Origin: Heliopora coerulea
Lineage: Eukaryota > Cnidaria > Anthozoa > Scleralcyonacea > Helioporidae
Length of the DNA: 64,000 nucleotides
NCBI GenBank assembly: GCA_030142905.1
Contig: JASJOG010000156.1
Location: 186,001-250,000, forward strand
Reading direction: 5' to 3'
This document shows, piece after piece, positions 37,132 to 50,112 of this stretch (positions are counted from its first letter, which is position 1; each line of letters opens with the position of its first letter). The notes beneath the pieces are model-generated. The model saw only the letters and a list, made by a program, of their open reading frames with translations, was not told where the DNA came from and did no database searches. Both the position numbers and the translations under genes were made by a program.

Positions 37132-38834
37132 AGAGACAGAGATACAGACGGAGAAAAAGCTCAGAGAAGGAGACGGAGACGGACGCAGAAAAAAATGTAG
37201 TCGAACTAGAATTTATTTAAACGCTTATCTTGATAGTTTTTTTTTCCTGATAATGATGCTAGGATTTCCAAATTGCTATTTTTGTGACCAGAAGAGCTGT
37301 TACAATTTTAAAACCAATGCATTCGAAATAGTTTTGTGAAACTGAGGTTCTTTCGCATCCTGACTAGCAATGTTCCCATGATACTGTTTTGATACTTTTG
37401 ACAATTTATTTCCATATGTTGAAAATACAATTTTATTTATTGTACATTATCGAGCGGTATGTATATAAAGGAGACTATATTGATCTGCATTGTGACAATT
37501 CGCACACATTTTTCTTTGACAACTGTCAAGCAATTATACAATACTTTTAATAATGCCTCGGGTTGTAATTTTTTTTTTGGTTGAGTTTTTTATACTGTTT
37601 GGTCCGGACTTTATCAGGATGGGTATTATGAACTATTCTTGAGATTGGATGAACACCTGTCCGGTAACTGTAGCATATGAACGGTAAATTCTATTCAAGA
37701 ATATTACAGGACATTGCGAACCAATCATTTAAGAAACTGGAAACGTAGATAAACAAGGTGTAATAGAATGCAACTGGTCTTCCATTTACACGCAATGATT
37801 TGCCGGCCTAATTCTTGGTGGGTGCTGTAGAAAAAATCAACGCAACTCAAACTGTTACGGATTTTTGGAGTCTGGCTTAATTTTTTAAAAGTCGCAGCCA
37901 ATTAAGTGAAGCTGCTATAACGTGTTAATGTACCATAATGATTAATATCACCAACGGTCGTTTGGCACGTATTTGCAAATGCGCGGCCATAACCTCAATG
38001 CATTTCAGTTTCTTTTTGAAAATCGTTGCTCAAATTATTGACATATATACTAGCAATCACTAAAAACGTGTTTTCTCAGTTAGTCAGACAAGCTATCATG
38101 AACACAACGCAAACTTGGCAAAGAAAGATAAACATAAAGTTCTCAAAAGTATCGGAAATATGCCACAATTTGTAACTGAAAAAATCACTAGCCACTGATG
38201 ACACGCAAGTGACAAAAAGTAGGTGAAGAGATTACGCGTGCCTAAAATAATTATCTAATTCTTTGTAAAAAAGCAATTCTTATTAGATTTATTGATACAT
38301 TACGGTGAACTCGCATAGAATTTTTTTTTTTTAATATTACTACGATTATTGTTTAACCCTTATAACTTAAAACATTCGGGACATGATAGGACGTGCTGAG
38401 GTCAATTAAATTTGCTTGGTAAAACTTCATAACTCGTATTTTAACCTACGTTTACAACAAGGTATATTGCACTATTGTAACTGTTACACGTCAAAAATGA
38501 AAGAAGCCCATTCCATTGTTTGTCTTGTACCGCGGTCACAAAGAACAATTTATCTATCGCCAAAAACAAAAACATTCAACAAGCATGCGCAACTAACCAT
38601 TCAACCACTACATAATACTGATAATAAAAAAACCTTTTCCAAGCCGAAGAATTCACCCAACAAAGACCAATATAGAATTGATTATTGGACGACATTAATG
38701 ATTAATGTCAAGTAGTTTTCGGGTTTTGTCCAATGTCTCTACCTTTCCATGCGTCCAATTACTATGTTCTTACATAAAACACTCCAGGAAAATAATTACT
38801 TATATTCTTGAACAATCTGTGGATGAAATTTTTT

Positions 38835-38843
38835 ATATAAAGT
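38835..38843 (+). promoter_or_regulatory. TATA-like box upstream of receptor B
   Basis: TATATAAAG lies 42 bp upstream of the first ATG (38877) and 66 bp upstream of a second in-frame ATG (38901). If it is a true TATA box, transcription would start near 38866 and the second ATG would be the more natural start. The sequence is AT-rich, so chance occurrence is possible. Confidence 0.3.
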
Positions 38844-38876
38844 ACTCCTAGGCAACAACGTAACCTAAAACGAACT

Positions 38877-40439
38877 ATGCTGTTTTGTACGTTGTATAGC
38901 ATGAAGAATCCATCAACCGTCCGTCTATATGAAACTTTTCCGACGATTCTGCTCGTGTTAAATCTTCTGTTAATTCAACTTAGTGTACAAAGCACGCCGC
39001 CAGCTGAAGTAACAATTGGTAAGTTAGCTGTCTCGGTTGCACAAGAATTGAAACTGAATGAGTAAAAGTTGGTAACAAATATTTAGACGTGTATGAATAT
39101 CATCTACTAACCTACATGCTGAATGAAAGAAACTTTTCTAACCACAAGGATGAGACAATTTTTTCTGATGACCAGTAAGACGCTCCAACAATAAGGTTAC
39201 GGTGATGTCGATCGTACCAAAATGACAGACATATGTGCTCAATGTCGTATTTAAACACATACACATACGTCGGAATTAAACAGTGTTGTTATGATTACAA
39301 CTGTCAAAAGTTAAAGCTGCAAGGTTTCATAGCGAAAATACCATAGTTCTGCCTTAAGCAATATGAAAGTTTTCTCAAAACAAAAAATAAATTGAGGTAC
39401 CGTAAATACGATGCTTAACCTCGCCATTACGTACTGCTATACCATCATCAATTAATTATCCAATCAAACGCTCGCACCACGGACATGTGACAGTCCATTA
39501 TCTTACTTTGTTGGTCAACAACATATCAGACAGTTTATGGCAGTTGTTCATGTGGATCATAAGACGTTGTCTAAAGCTCAGAACAGTTGTACATCAGTTC
39601 TCCCGGCTGCCGTGTGTGAGTTCTGAACGTCAGTTGGTTATGCTGTCGAATTTTAGCTCAATGAATCGAAGAAATTAAGTTTATTTTTTATCAAAATATA
39701 AAAACAAAGGTAGACAAATAGACCATTTGGAAAAAAACCCATAAAGACAGAAAAGTTTAAAGAATAACCCCACATATTACAATACCCCGCAAAGTGAGGA
39801 GCGAATCCAGTAAGTCTACATACATTCCGTTACGATATCCACCATTAACTAAATAACTAGTCATGATCTAAATTATGTGTAATTTTTTATCTTCGTCGTC
39901 TGTTATTTCAGGAGCCATATTTTCTACTAGTGGTGAAGATGCAGTGTCTGTCAAGGCCTTTGAACTTGCAGTAGAACATGTGAATAATGAACCAACAATT
40001 TTACCTTCTACACAACTTAAGTACATTATCAACTACACTGATATTCTTAACCCTTTGACCAACGTACAAAAAGGTATTTGCTTCTTCACCTAAATCATTT
40101 TCGCGTGAGCGATTTTATAATCTACTCTTTTCATCGTTTTGTTTTCTATTTCCTCTCCCTTGCTTCCCCGTTTTCTGTTTGTTTGTTTGTTTCCTTCTTT
40201 GTTTGTTTGTTTCTTCTTCCCTTTCTTACCTTCTTTCTTTCTTTCGTTCTTTATTACTTTTCTTCTTTATTTCTTTATTTATTTCCTTCTTTCTCTTTCT
40301 TTTTCCTTTTCTTTTTCCTTTTCTTTTTCCTTTTCTTTTTCCCTTTGTTTCTGTCTTTCTTTTTTCCTTTCTTTCCTTTCTTCCTCTCTTTCTTCATTTC
40401 TTTCTTCATTTATTTCTTTCTTTCTTTCCTTACTTTCTC

Positions 40440-40470
<31 letters not shown>

Positions 40471-43400
40471 CTTCCTTTCCTTCCTCCTCCGCCTTTCCTG
40501 GCAAACTGCCCTTCTCCCATACTTCCTTTCATTTACTTTCCTAGGTTAGATCCCTTCCTTAACTTTGCTTGCTCTCATTTCTTTCAATAGCTTGCTATCA
40601 AATATCGTACGGCGTTGCAGCAATATTTGGTCCATATACAAGCACAGATGTCAAGGCAGTTAGCACAATAACCTCAGGTCTCAAAGTTCCAGTTTACGCT
40701 CCAATTGCTACCAACCCAGCCTTTTCTACAGACCATACCAACTTCCCTTTCCTCCTTAGACTGTCACCTCCGGACTCTATCTCGACTCAAATGATTGCTG
40801 ACATTTTTACAAAACTTTTCTGGACGCGTTTGGCCATTCTTACTTCAAACACTGACTTCGGTACGCTTCTTTTACACGTTTTGTTAATATCTTTATAATT
40901 TTAATTAATCTAATAGCGTCGACTAAACAACCTGATATGAGAAACAATGCTTATCATGTTCAAAGCACATTATAGTTATCTTAAATATATATCTTAAATA
41001 TATATCTTAACTACATTATCTTCTACTTGAGTTATCTCAAGACATCTTTTTCATATCATTTTCTCGTACTTTATCAAGTCAGATCTCACATCACGCGAAC
41101 TTATCTGACCTCATCTTAACCTCCCTCCAATCAACTGACACAACCTCTTTTAACTTCACCTCACTTAAATCGATTTAATTGAACCTCATTTTATCTCGCC
41201 CCATTCCATTCCATGTCACCAAACCTCAACTGACCCTCTTTCACCCCATCTCACCTCATCTCACTCGATCCTTCCCGCACAAGTTCTGCAATAAATTCGT
41301 GTTCCACCACATTCAACCTGTAACGACTTCCCGTTACGACTCTCCAATTCTGATCTCTCGACAAACCATTCTATTTCATTCTTTCTTTTTTTATTAATAT
41401 CGCGTTCCATGCGCTGTTGCCTCGTTCTTAACACTCCTCGAAATAACTTAACATCGGTAGGCATCATTCCAACCTATAACAACAATTTACCACAGCACAA
41501 GTCCCGCCACCCCAATCAACCCATTCGTCATCATGCTCACAATCGTTTTATTCTTTCCCAGCGATCGGAGCTACCAGGCAATTTCACTTACTTGCCCTTG
41601 AAAAACAATGGTCGGTCGTTACGACACAGAAATTCGACGCCATCGCAAACCCAGTCGGTCTTGATGTTCGATCCAAACTAAGACGCATCAAGGAAAAAGG
41701 AGTGCGCGTGGTTCTGCTCAGCTGCACTGCGTTGTACATCCCAGAAATTATGAAGCAGGCCAAAGAGCTGGAAATGATTCAGGGATGGGCCTGGATAGTG
41801 ACCGTAAGTGGGAAATAAATACTGTTCTTACAAACCCAGAAGTTAAAAAATAATTTGACCCAATTCTTGACCAGGAAGGAATCGATGAAATCAGGTAATC
41901 AGACTACGGAATGTTGGTTGTCTCCACTTAAGACCATGTAAAATAACTGTCTAATTTTGAATAAGCGATGTTTTCGGTGAATATTCAGAGATGGCTGTCC
42001 AAGAGTTAAGATTATTTAACCTATACTAAGCCCACTTGGGTGTCACTAACGTAACGATTACCAGCAGTGACTACATTTACCTTGTTAATGTATTCCGGTC
42101 AATAAGGAACCTTTACTCGAATGAATAGCTGAAATAAGTAACGTAGCAATAACAGTATTTAAAGATACACATAATGAGAATTACATATAATTCCTACTTT
42201 TCACTAATGCTTTATTCTAAATTTAGGATGTTGGCTTTAATTTTACTTCACCAATTGCTCAAGAAATAATTGGTTTAATTGGCATCCGTCCAACATTCAA
42301 CAAGGGTACATTGCACTCATTATTTACCTCAAAGTTAACAGCAGCTGGCCATAGTACTAACAGCATTTCATACGGCGCAGCCAAGAGGTTTGATTCCGTT
42401 CTGGCGTTTGCCAAAGGTCTACACGACTATTTTCAAGATGGGAATACTTTATTAAATGAGAAGCCAACCTGTGGTTCTTGTAAAGGAGACAGTCCTTCCA
42501 AAACGGATGGAGAAACGTTGATGAAATATTTGAGACAGGTAGTTTACAACTAAGCCTGTTTTTGTCTTCTAAAAAAAATGAGGGTAAAATGTGTTACTAT
42601 TGTACGATTGCTAGCGATGAAATTTAATAACATTTAAATAATAGAACTTTGGGCGTCCAAAGGAAAATTCAATCTGTAATAGTTCTAACAAGAAAAACAA
42701 GACAAAGAGAAGAAGATAATCATAAGGAAAGCCTGCTAAATTTTATCGACGGATACTCAACAGTATTTCCATGCATGAAATAAAAACAGAAGAGAAAGAT
42801 CGAAACAGATCACGAAGAACGTCTGTATTGAATAGCTATCAGACTTCTTAAACACTACAAAAAATAGATTGCCTTTGCTCACAATAAAAGAACAACCCCA
42901 ATTAATTCAAACCATTTACTATTTCATTTTAGGTTCAAACAAGTGGAGTCAGTCATTTTTTGAATTTTTCGAACGATGGATCACCGGGAATATCGAAATT
43001 TGAAGTGGTCAATCTTCAAAAAAACGGCCTGACAACGGTTAGACATATGTGAGAAGTTACAGTAGCTAGCTTGCGTGATTTTCTTTAATTGACAGAAACA
43101 CGAATTGCGTCATTTCAGCAAGAAAAATGCCTAACGCGGGAAACAAATCCTGAAGGCCAGTATTGTTAAGCATTTTTCAGATCGAAATACCGTCATTCAG
43201 ATTTAGAGACACAAAAGGTATTTTCTGTAAGTTTTGATAACAGTAATAATAGTAATAATGGTAATAATTAGGCAAGATATCTCTCTTGCGTAATTGAAAT
43301 TTTATCCTTAATGTATAGTAGAATGGTGTTAATAGTCGTCTGTTGGCCCTATGGCATGCCCTTTAATGCAAATGATCGCGTACCTACGCTAATGAATGTC

Positions 43401-46400
43401 GATTGAATAAAATGAATGTATTTTTGCGTTAATGAGTTTGAAGTTGGTATTAATGATAGTGTATTTTCTGGTAATGAACAGCAAAAGTTGTAATAAGGAC
43501 ACTACTTCAGGTATAGACAAGTTGATGATTAAGCTTAAGTATATTATAACCAGTAGTGCCTTAAGTTACTTGTAGACCTGAGTGGTTACGTTAACAATAC
43601 TGACATAGTTTTTAAAATTGGTTTTGAAGGTAGGGGACTGGGACGGCCGCCGAGGACTCTCTCTGGACGCTAGTCAACGGGCAGTCACGTGGCCTGGCTC
43701 CACCACTGATATTCCAGTTGATACGAGATACAGATTTGGAAACATGACATTGAAGATAGTGACTATTTGGGTTAGAATTTAGCTAAATTGACAGATAAAA
43801 CGAAATACGAAAGGAAGGAAGGATGGAAGGATGGAAGGATGGAAGGAAGGAAGGAAGGAAGGAAGGGTAGGAGGGAGGGAGGGAGGGAGAGAGGGAGGAA
43901 GGATGGAAGGATGGAAGGATGGAAGGATGGAAGGGAGGGAGGGAGGGAGGGAGGGAGGGAGGAAGGAAGGGAGGAAGGAAGGAAGGAAAGGAAGAAAGAA
44001 GGAAGGAAGGGAGAGAGGAAGAAAGGAAGGAAGGAAATAAGTGAAGGAAAGTAATATTTGAAGGAAGGGATGATAGGAAAGTAAAGATGTTGACCAAAGC
44101 AACTCAAGCAATTGTTTTACAAACTCACATCTTATTTTCTGCTGAAACCAGGAGCCAGGTTTCATTCAACTGAAGTCAGGTAAGCTCGCGACAGATCCAG
44201 ACCCGTATGAAGGGTTCTGCATCGACTTATTGGAAAGACTAGCCAAAGACATGCAATTTCGGTATACTCTAGACATCGTTGCAGATGGTAAATATGGAGC
44301 CTACGATCCTGTCACTCAACGATGGAATGGAATGGTGGGAGAGCTAGTTGACAAAGTAAGGAAACAGTACGACTTCTGTCGTATTTGTGTGACCGTTCGT
44401 CGAGCCTCTGCTTGCTTGATTCTTCACTTGTGCTTGAAGTTCACTTAATGACTTTTTGATTTACTTACAAGTTATTCTTAGAATCCTATTCCAAATCTCT
44501 AATTCCTAGAAATTCGACATGGTTCTCGCTCCAATCACCATTACCCAGTCACGTGCTGATGTGATTGATTTCAGTAAACCGTACATGGACTTAGGTTTGT
44601 CCATCTTGATGAAGATTCCGTCAAAACCAGAAACAAATATCTTCGGCTTCGTGGATCCATTTTCCAGAGAAGTGTGGTTAAGTAGCTTTGCGATCATGAC
44701 AGCCATCGCTCTGGTAAGTTTGTTCCTGGATAAAATAAGTCCGAACGGACATTATGGCTCAGTTGTACAATCAGAGCTTGACGAAGGATGCGATGCAAGC
44801 GAGACAGAACAGAAACTCAAAGGATTAACATACCTGAACTTAACTAATTCAATGTGGTTTTCCATTGGAGCTCTACTTCAGCAAGGAGGTGATGTATTGC
44901 CAAGGTAAGATATATATATACACATCAACATATAACTATGCTACATCTATTAAATTAATACTACACCTTACTGGCAATAAGTAAAATTACACGGTAGTTT
45001 TTCGTAAAATCTATGAATTTGTGCTTCATTTCAACTAGAAAACTTTGACCTTATAACGTTCGATAAGGAAAGTCAACGATAAGAGCTTCCAATGATTCCA
45101 TTTCATCTTGATAATATTATCAAATTAAAAATAAGAAAAGTTTTCATGTTTTTATAAAGAATAAGATAATTTTCTTACATACAACAACAACTTCTTATTT
45201 TCGGTTCAATTTTGTTGTCTGTAAAAAGTAGCAAGGTTTTCTTAATTTTCTATTTGATAACGACGTAAAGATGGCATTGAAACGTCAAGAGCTTTCATCA
45301 TTAACTTCTTTCATTGTTTTAAAACGAAATTCCTCACCAGTACTACGCAACTAATCACCTTTCCTTTCCTTGTCAGATCAGTTAGCGGCCGTACAGTAGC
45401 AGCATTTTGGTGGGCTGCATCCATGATCCTTATAGCAACATACACCGCCAACTTGGCAGCATTTTTAACCTTCAATAGAATGAAGCTAAGTATCAACTCG
45501 GTGGAGCAACTAGCTTCACAGATGGATGTGAGTTATGGCACAGTAAGAAATTCACCAGCCCAAGAATTCTTTCAAAACTCCATGCTGCCATCCTTCAATG
45601 GGATGTATCAGTTCATGGAAGCAAGAGGAACCCTCGTACCGACAGCTGCTACAGGCATTGAGAAAGTTAAAAACGAAAAATTTGCGTTCATCTATGATTC
45701 TCTTTTTCTGGTTAGGGAGACGTACAAAGAACCGTGCGATGTGTTTACCGTCGGTCAAGTGTTTGGAAAGTTTGGTAAGACTAAGAATATCTTTACTTGA
45801 TACGCTGTAACCGCCTTCTGGTAGTAGGATCCAACGAATCGGAGCATGGAAACTGACTTCACTCGTTCTCAATCCAAATGAGGGCCATTTTACCAACATT
45901 CCACTGAATGAAACCATCGGTATTATGCTAAATTTAAGTCATAAAAAAGTGATGCAGTTCATGGAATAATTTTGAAACCACCGATGTGGTTGCCTCAAAA
46001 TGTTGCTGAAAACCATTCGCAAACGGCGAGTAAAAAAGTTAAACGCGGTAATTCTTTTTTCACATTCGTTGAGTCACAAATCATAGCTAAAACTCTTCCA
46101 TTTAGTACCATAAAAATATGAAGTTTACGACCATAAAATAAAACAATCGAAGTAGTGGTTCTATTAAAAATTGTGAAATAAAAGTTTAAGGTAATCATTT
46201 TCCGCCCAAAAGCTCCAGAAACTGTTTAAACTTTGGTTATTGCCCTACATGGTATATCATTGCTATGTTGGAAAAGAAACGGCCTTTTTGTTGGTAGGAA
46301 TAACCAATGTCTCGCGCACCTTATTTTATCAAGTCTATATTCTTTCAGGGTATGGCCTGGCTTTTCAAAAAAACTCACCATATACAACCAGGTTTAGCCT

Positions 46401-47558
46401 GGAAATTTTGAATCTTCGTGAAGCAGGAGTAATCTTGTTCTATGAAGACTACTGGTTCAAAAAACAAGGTAGGTTGGTATTGTTCTCTGTAGAGAGAAAA
46501 GGGTCTTTTCTCATATGATGCTGCATTTAGAAAAGTCTTCAATACAGTCCTACAGTTTCTGACAAGTACAAATACTTAATCATACACCAGCCTTTCAGTT
46601 ACTTCTCCCAAAAAAACCAACAAAAACCCATCATGCAAAATATAATGCAAACATGATTAACTTGGAATCCAGAATCTCTAATAACCTATGTATAAACATT
46701 ATCATGAGGAGGCCATTACTACATTTGTGTGACAGACTTATTACTTGAAACATAGTATATAAATGAAACAGGTTTATGAGAATAGGTCTGTCATTACATG
46801 TTAATTTTAAAATGTATTTTAGGTGACTGTACTCCAGACCTCTCAATACTTCAGCCATCTACTGGACAGTTAACTCTTGATGATATGATTGGTGTGTTAT
46901 TTTGTGTATATTTTGGTATTGCTCTTGGTCTGGTGCTCATTGTGATTGAGTGGTGTGTGGCATCATATTGGGAGGTTGATCCAACGGATCCCATGGTAGG
47001 GGCATTACAGATAATAAAGTTAAAATTAATATGACCTGTCTAGTTCATTTTTGTACTCTTATCATCATGTTACCCCTATTATCCCTTTTTCACCTTTCCA
47101 ACTTTTCTCTCATTCATTTCCCCCTATACACAACCACTCATTTCATGCTACTCCAGCTTTAAAACATCCACACTAAATATATTACTCCCCTGTCAAATTT
47201 ATACCATTACTGGACAGCAGCAATTAGAAAACACTGAGCATTTCAAACTTTATTTTCAGACTTAATACTCTAAAATATTTCACTATGGTTTTCTTTACCA
47301 TTTGTCCAGAGACCAAACAGCTGGCATGAGGCTATGGGAGCACGAATGGGACGAATATGGAGAGATATTTCAAAAAGTTGGCCAAGCAAATTAAAATGTT
47401 GCAAAAAACGAAACCACAACAGCACAGTAAAGGTTACAACTGTTGAGTTAAACAACTCAAAGGAAGATCAGGAGAAGTCAAGAATGGGACAGGGTAGGGA
47501 GAACAAGGGATATAATGGAACAACTACAGAAATTCATCCATTCCAAATTCCAGAATGA
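38877..47558 (+). CDS. ionotropic glutamate receptor subunit B
   Basis: Paralogue of gene A. Coding exons: 38877-39018, 39912-40073, 40591-40860, 41562-41803, 42227-42538, 42933-43037, 43630-43770, 44152-44355, 44510-44904, 45377-45774, 46349-46468, 46823-46995, 47310-47558; phases agree throughout and give about 970 aa. A second in-frame ATG at 38901 could be the start; either is followed by a hydrophobic leader (TILLVLNLLLIQLSVQS). Amino-terminal domain about 48-415; S1 arginine near 541 (ITQSRADVIDF); M2 with ALLQQG, so glutamine near 650 at the Q/R/N site; M3 TYTANLAAF near 679; S2 Asp near 765 (FAFIYDS); M4 in exon 12 (near 855-880); a cytoplasmic lysine/asparagine-rich tail. Several introns differ from A: one B exon replaces A exons 5+6, another replaces A exons 10+11, and B has extra introns in S2/M4. 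The donor after exon 6 (GTTAGA) is weak. Confidence 0.9.
40140..40500. repeat. polypyrimidine TTTC/CTTT microsatellite in receptor B intron 2
   Basis: About 350 bp of CTTT, TTTCC and TTTGT repeats end some 90 bp before exon 3. The long frames of F, L and S residues on the plus strand are low-complexity artefacts. Confidence 0.9.
41030..41400. repeat. cryptically simple CTCAC/CCTCA-rich intron segment
   Basis: Intron 3 of gene B contains diffuse CTCAC, ACCTCA and ATCTCA words without a fixed period. No element or gene signature. Confidence 0.5.
43800..44045. repeat. polypurine GGAA/GGAT/GGGA microsatellite in receptor B intron 7
   Basis: About 240 bp of GGAAGGAT, GGGAGGGA and GGAAGGAA lie between exons 7 and 8 of gene B. 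Open frames on both strands are low-complexity artefacts. Confidence 0.9.
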
Positions 47559-50112
47559 TTTGTTGACTTAATAATTTGTTTATTTTTTTTATTATTTTTT
47601 ATTTGTTTGTTTGTTTTCCTGATTATCACCTTTTGAACAGCTAGGATCAAGAAAAATATAACTTGTGGGAAGTATTAAAATACATCAAGTTTTATAAAAA
47701 GACTGTAATTCAACTTTGTTTGACACGTATTTTTACCAAGACAGCAGCAAATAATTCACGGGAAACATGGCACCATTTAAATCAGATATAAAGAAAATAT
47801 TTCCTTTTCTGTATAAAAATACACAGTACTCTACATAAATAAAAAACTAATACTGAAAAGTTGCAATGGAACTTCTTCATCTGCTTGAGAAAAAATAAAA
47901 GGCAAAAGCCTGGCCCTTACAGTCTAACTACATATATCTACCCACTGTGCTTGAAACAGGATGTTCTTTTTACTTCTGACCATCCACTTTTGAAAAAAGT
48001 GGCTCAAAATCTTCACTGTGCCCCAAGATTTCTCCTTGGCCTAAATGAAAAGAAGGGAGATGGTCAACAAGGATCAAACCCCTTGGGTCCAAACTCTGGA
48101 TAACCCATGTCCTAGTGAATCTATATATCCCTGCTGACACAAATGATTGCTTCTGTTAATGATGTACTGTACTTTTTTAAACATGGCCAAAGCAGCTCAG
48201 AATCCAGAACCAGCCAACAACTTTAAAAACCATAAGATTAAGTAAAATCTGTATAAAACAGCATCTTGAAAGTTCAAGACATAGGTCTTAAGCAAGACTA
48301 AATGTTGAAATGGTAAATTTTTGACTTTTTTGCAAAATTTTATTTTAATTGAATCAAAACTTTATTGGTCTGAAGATGACTTTGCAGCTCAGGATGTGAG
48401 GAACAATGCAAACCCCATGACACTCAATCCTAGTAGTCTGATCCTTAAATATCCATCCACTAACTAATTCAGATATGAACTGTCTGGAAAAAGTGTTCTT
48501 GGTTGCCTTGCTTGCCTTCTGCTGCATCTCAGTTACATGTAAAGTGCGTGAAACTAAAATTATCTACCCCAAAATAATGATGTAACTTTGTATTTGCCAA
48601 CAGGGCAAGGATAACACAAGTTTTTTTACAATCAAACTGTAGTTGCTTTTGACATCCATGCCATAAAATTTACTGTATTGAGTCAATTCAGCAGTGTTTA
48701 ATACTTAATGCTCATTTAAATTATTGGTTTGCTTACTCTATTAGACTTCTAGGTTTAATTTTTCAACGAAAAAGCCCATAATACCAAATATAATGTAGTC
48801 TTACCATGTTTTTGGCACAGTCCCACGTCAGTGCACACCTACATATTTCTCTTTTTAAAATTCAAACATTTTCAATTGTTTTTCCTTAACTCAATAATTT
48901 TATAAGGGGATTGTTCGAATATAAGCTCTGTCAATATAAGCTTGAATTTATCGAATATGTATAATTTATAAACCAGGCTAAAAATGTCAAAAATAGCCAC
49001 GTGTAGTTGTAATATATTGTAACCCTGATAATGACTATATTTCTGGTCATAAACGTTTGGTTTTAAGATTTCAATATTTTTATCCCGTTTTAAAGTTCTA
49101 TAATTTCTAAATAGCGACTTGTATGAATAACTTATAGCATATTATTTTAAAAATTAGTAAATAATCACGTACCAGTGACAAGTCAGTGACCTTCGATATC
49201 TTCGTACTATGCAATAATTCGCAATTCAAATTCTTTGCTTGTTGCTTCTAACATCAGAACGAGGAATATCCACTGTTTCTTTTTGGGGTCATGGATTCCT
49301 ATAGCGTTAATTTATTTCGTCTATGATTCATATAAATTTCACAACTTTGAAGGAAAAAATTCAAAGTGCACTCTTCTTCCTTAATGAGATTATCCAGTGA
49401 CTTTATCTTGTTACCAGTACCCCAGCACTTCGCTTTCGGCGAAGCGGGAGTTTTGAAGAAAGATGGAGATTCGTGTAGCCCGCGTGTCTCCACCCACGCT
49501 GGGTTCGTGGGGTTCCACAAACAATATTTTTCTAGTCGGTTTTCGACATTTTTCAACATGGTTTATTTTTCTTTTCTACTTTCTTCTTCCTGGTTTCTGA
49601 TTAGAGTATACAGCTATAACTCGAGCCAATGAAGACGTAATGGGCGAGACAAGAAAGCTATAAATTTGTAATAATCAACTTTAAAGTAAATTCATATCTG
49701 AGAGTGACAGCAGGGTTTGACTGGTAATCTTTAAACGACGCAAGACAATGCACGATTATATTCAAAATCAACTCATTTATGCTTTTAACAACGTGCTATC
49801 TCCATATAATAACCCTAAGATAAAAAAGAAATGAAACAAACTAAAAAATAGTTTCAAATAGATTCATAACTTTAATGTTCACGAAAAGAACAATCGTTAA
49901 ACGCTTCAATTATAAACCATTAAATATCAAAATTGTTGTAAAGAAAAACCGTAAATTTAAAGTATTATCATTTGTACAATATTAATTTTGAGTAACAGTT
50001 CCACGTTCATCGAATAAAAGAAACCTACACTAAATATTATGACTTGCTTGATGTCTGTTAAAATCACAATTGTCGGCAAATCTCTTCCCACGATATTAAC
50101 ATTGATAAGGTT
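47559..50112. other. receptor B 3' flank and unassigned intergenic region
   Basis: A candidate polyadenylation signal AATAAA occurs at 47838-47843, 280 bp after the gene B stop. A CTGAAGATGA word near 48372, followed by GCAGCTCAGG, resembles the possible Penelope-like remnant at 25639, with low confidence. The segment 49420-49520 is slightly GC-rich. No gene was recognised between the two flanking loci. Confidence 0.45.

Larger units (their letters stand above)
36456..38876. promoter_or_regulatory. shared 2.4-kb divergent intergenic region of receptor genes A and B
   Basis: The start codons of gene A (36455, minus) and gene B (38877, plus) face away from each other, so this interval must hold both promoters and 5' untranslated regions. 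I see no gene in it. It contains a 91-bp tandem duplication and several A/T homopolymers. Individual elements cannot be assigned with confidence apart from one TATA-like word near gene B. Confidence 0.6.

Noticed and set aside
40078..40590. Overlapping 120-170 aa open frames rich in F, L and S
   Set aside because: They are translations of a CTTT microsatellite in an intron; the same holds for frames at 27611-27995 and 43772-44165.
49299..49632. Overlapping 86-88 aa open frames on both strands near 49.4 kb
   Set aside because: No family signature and neither frame has splice or promoter support.
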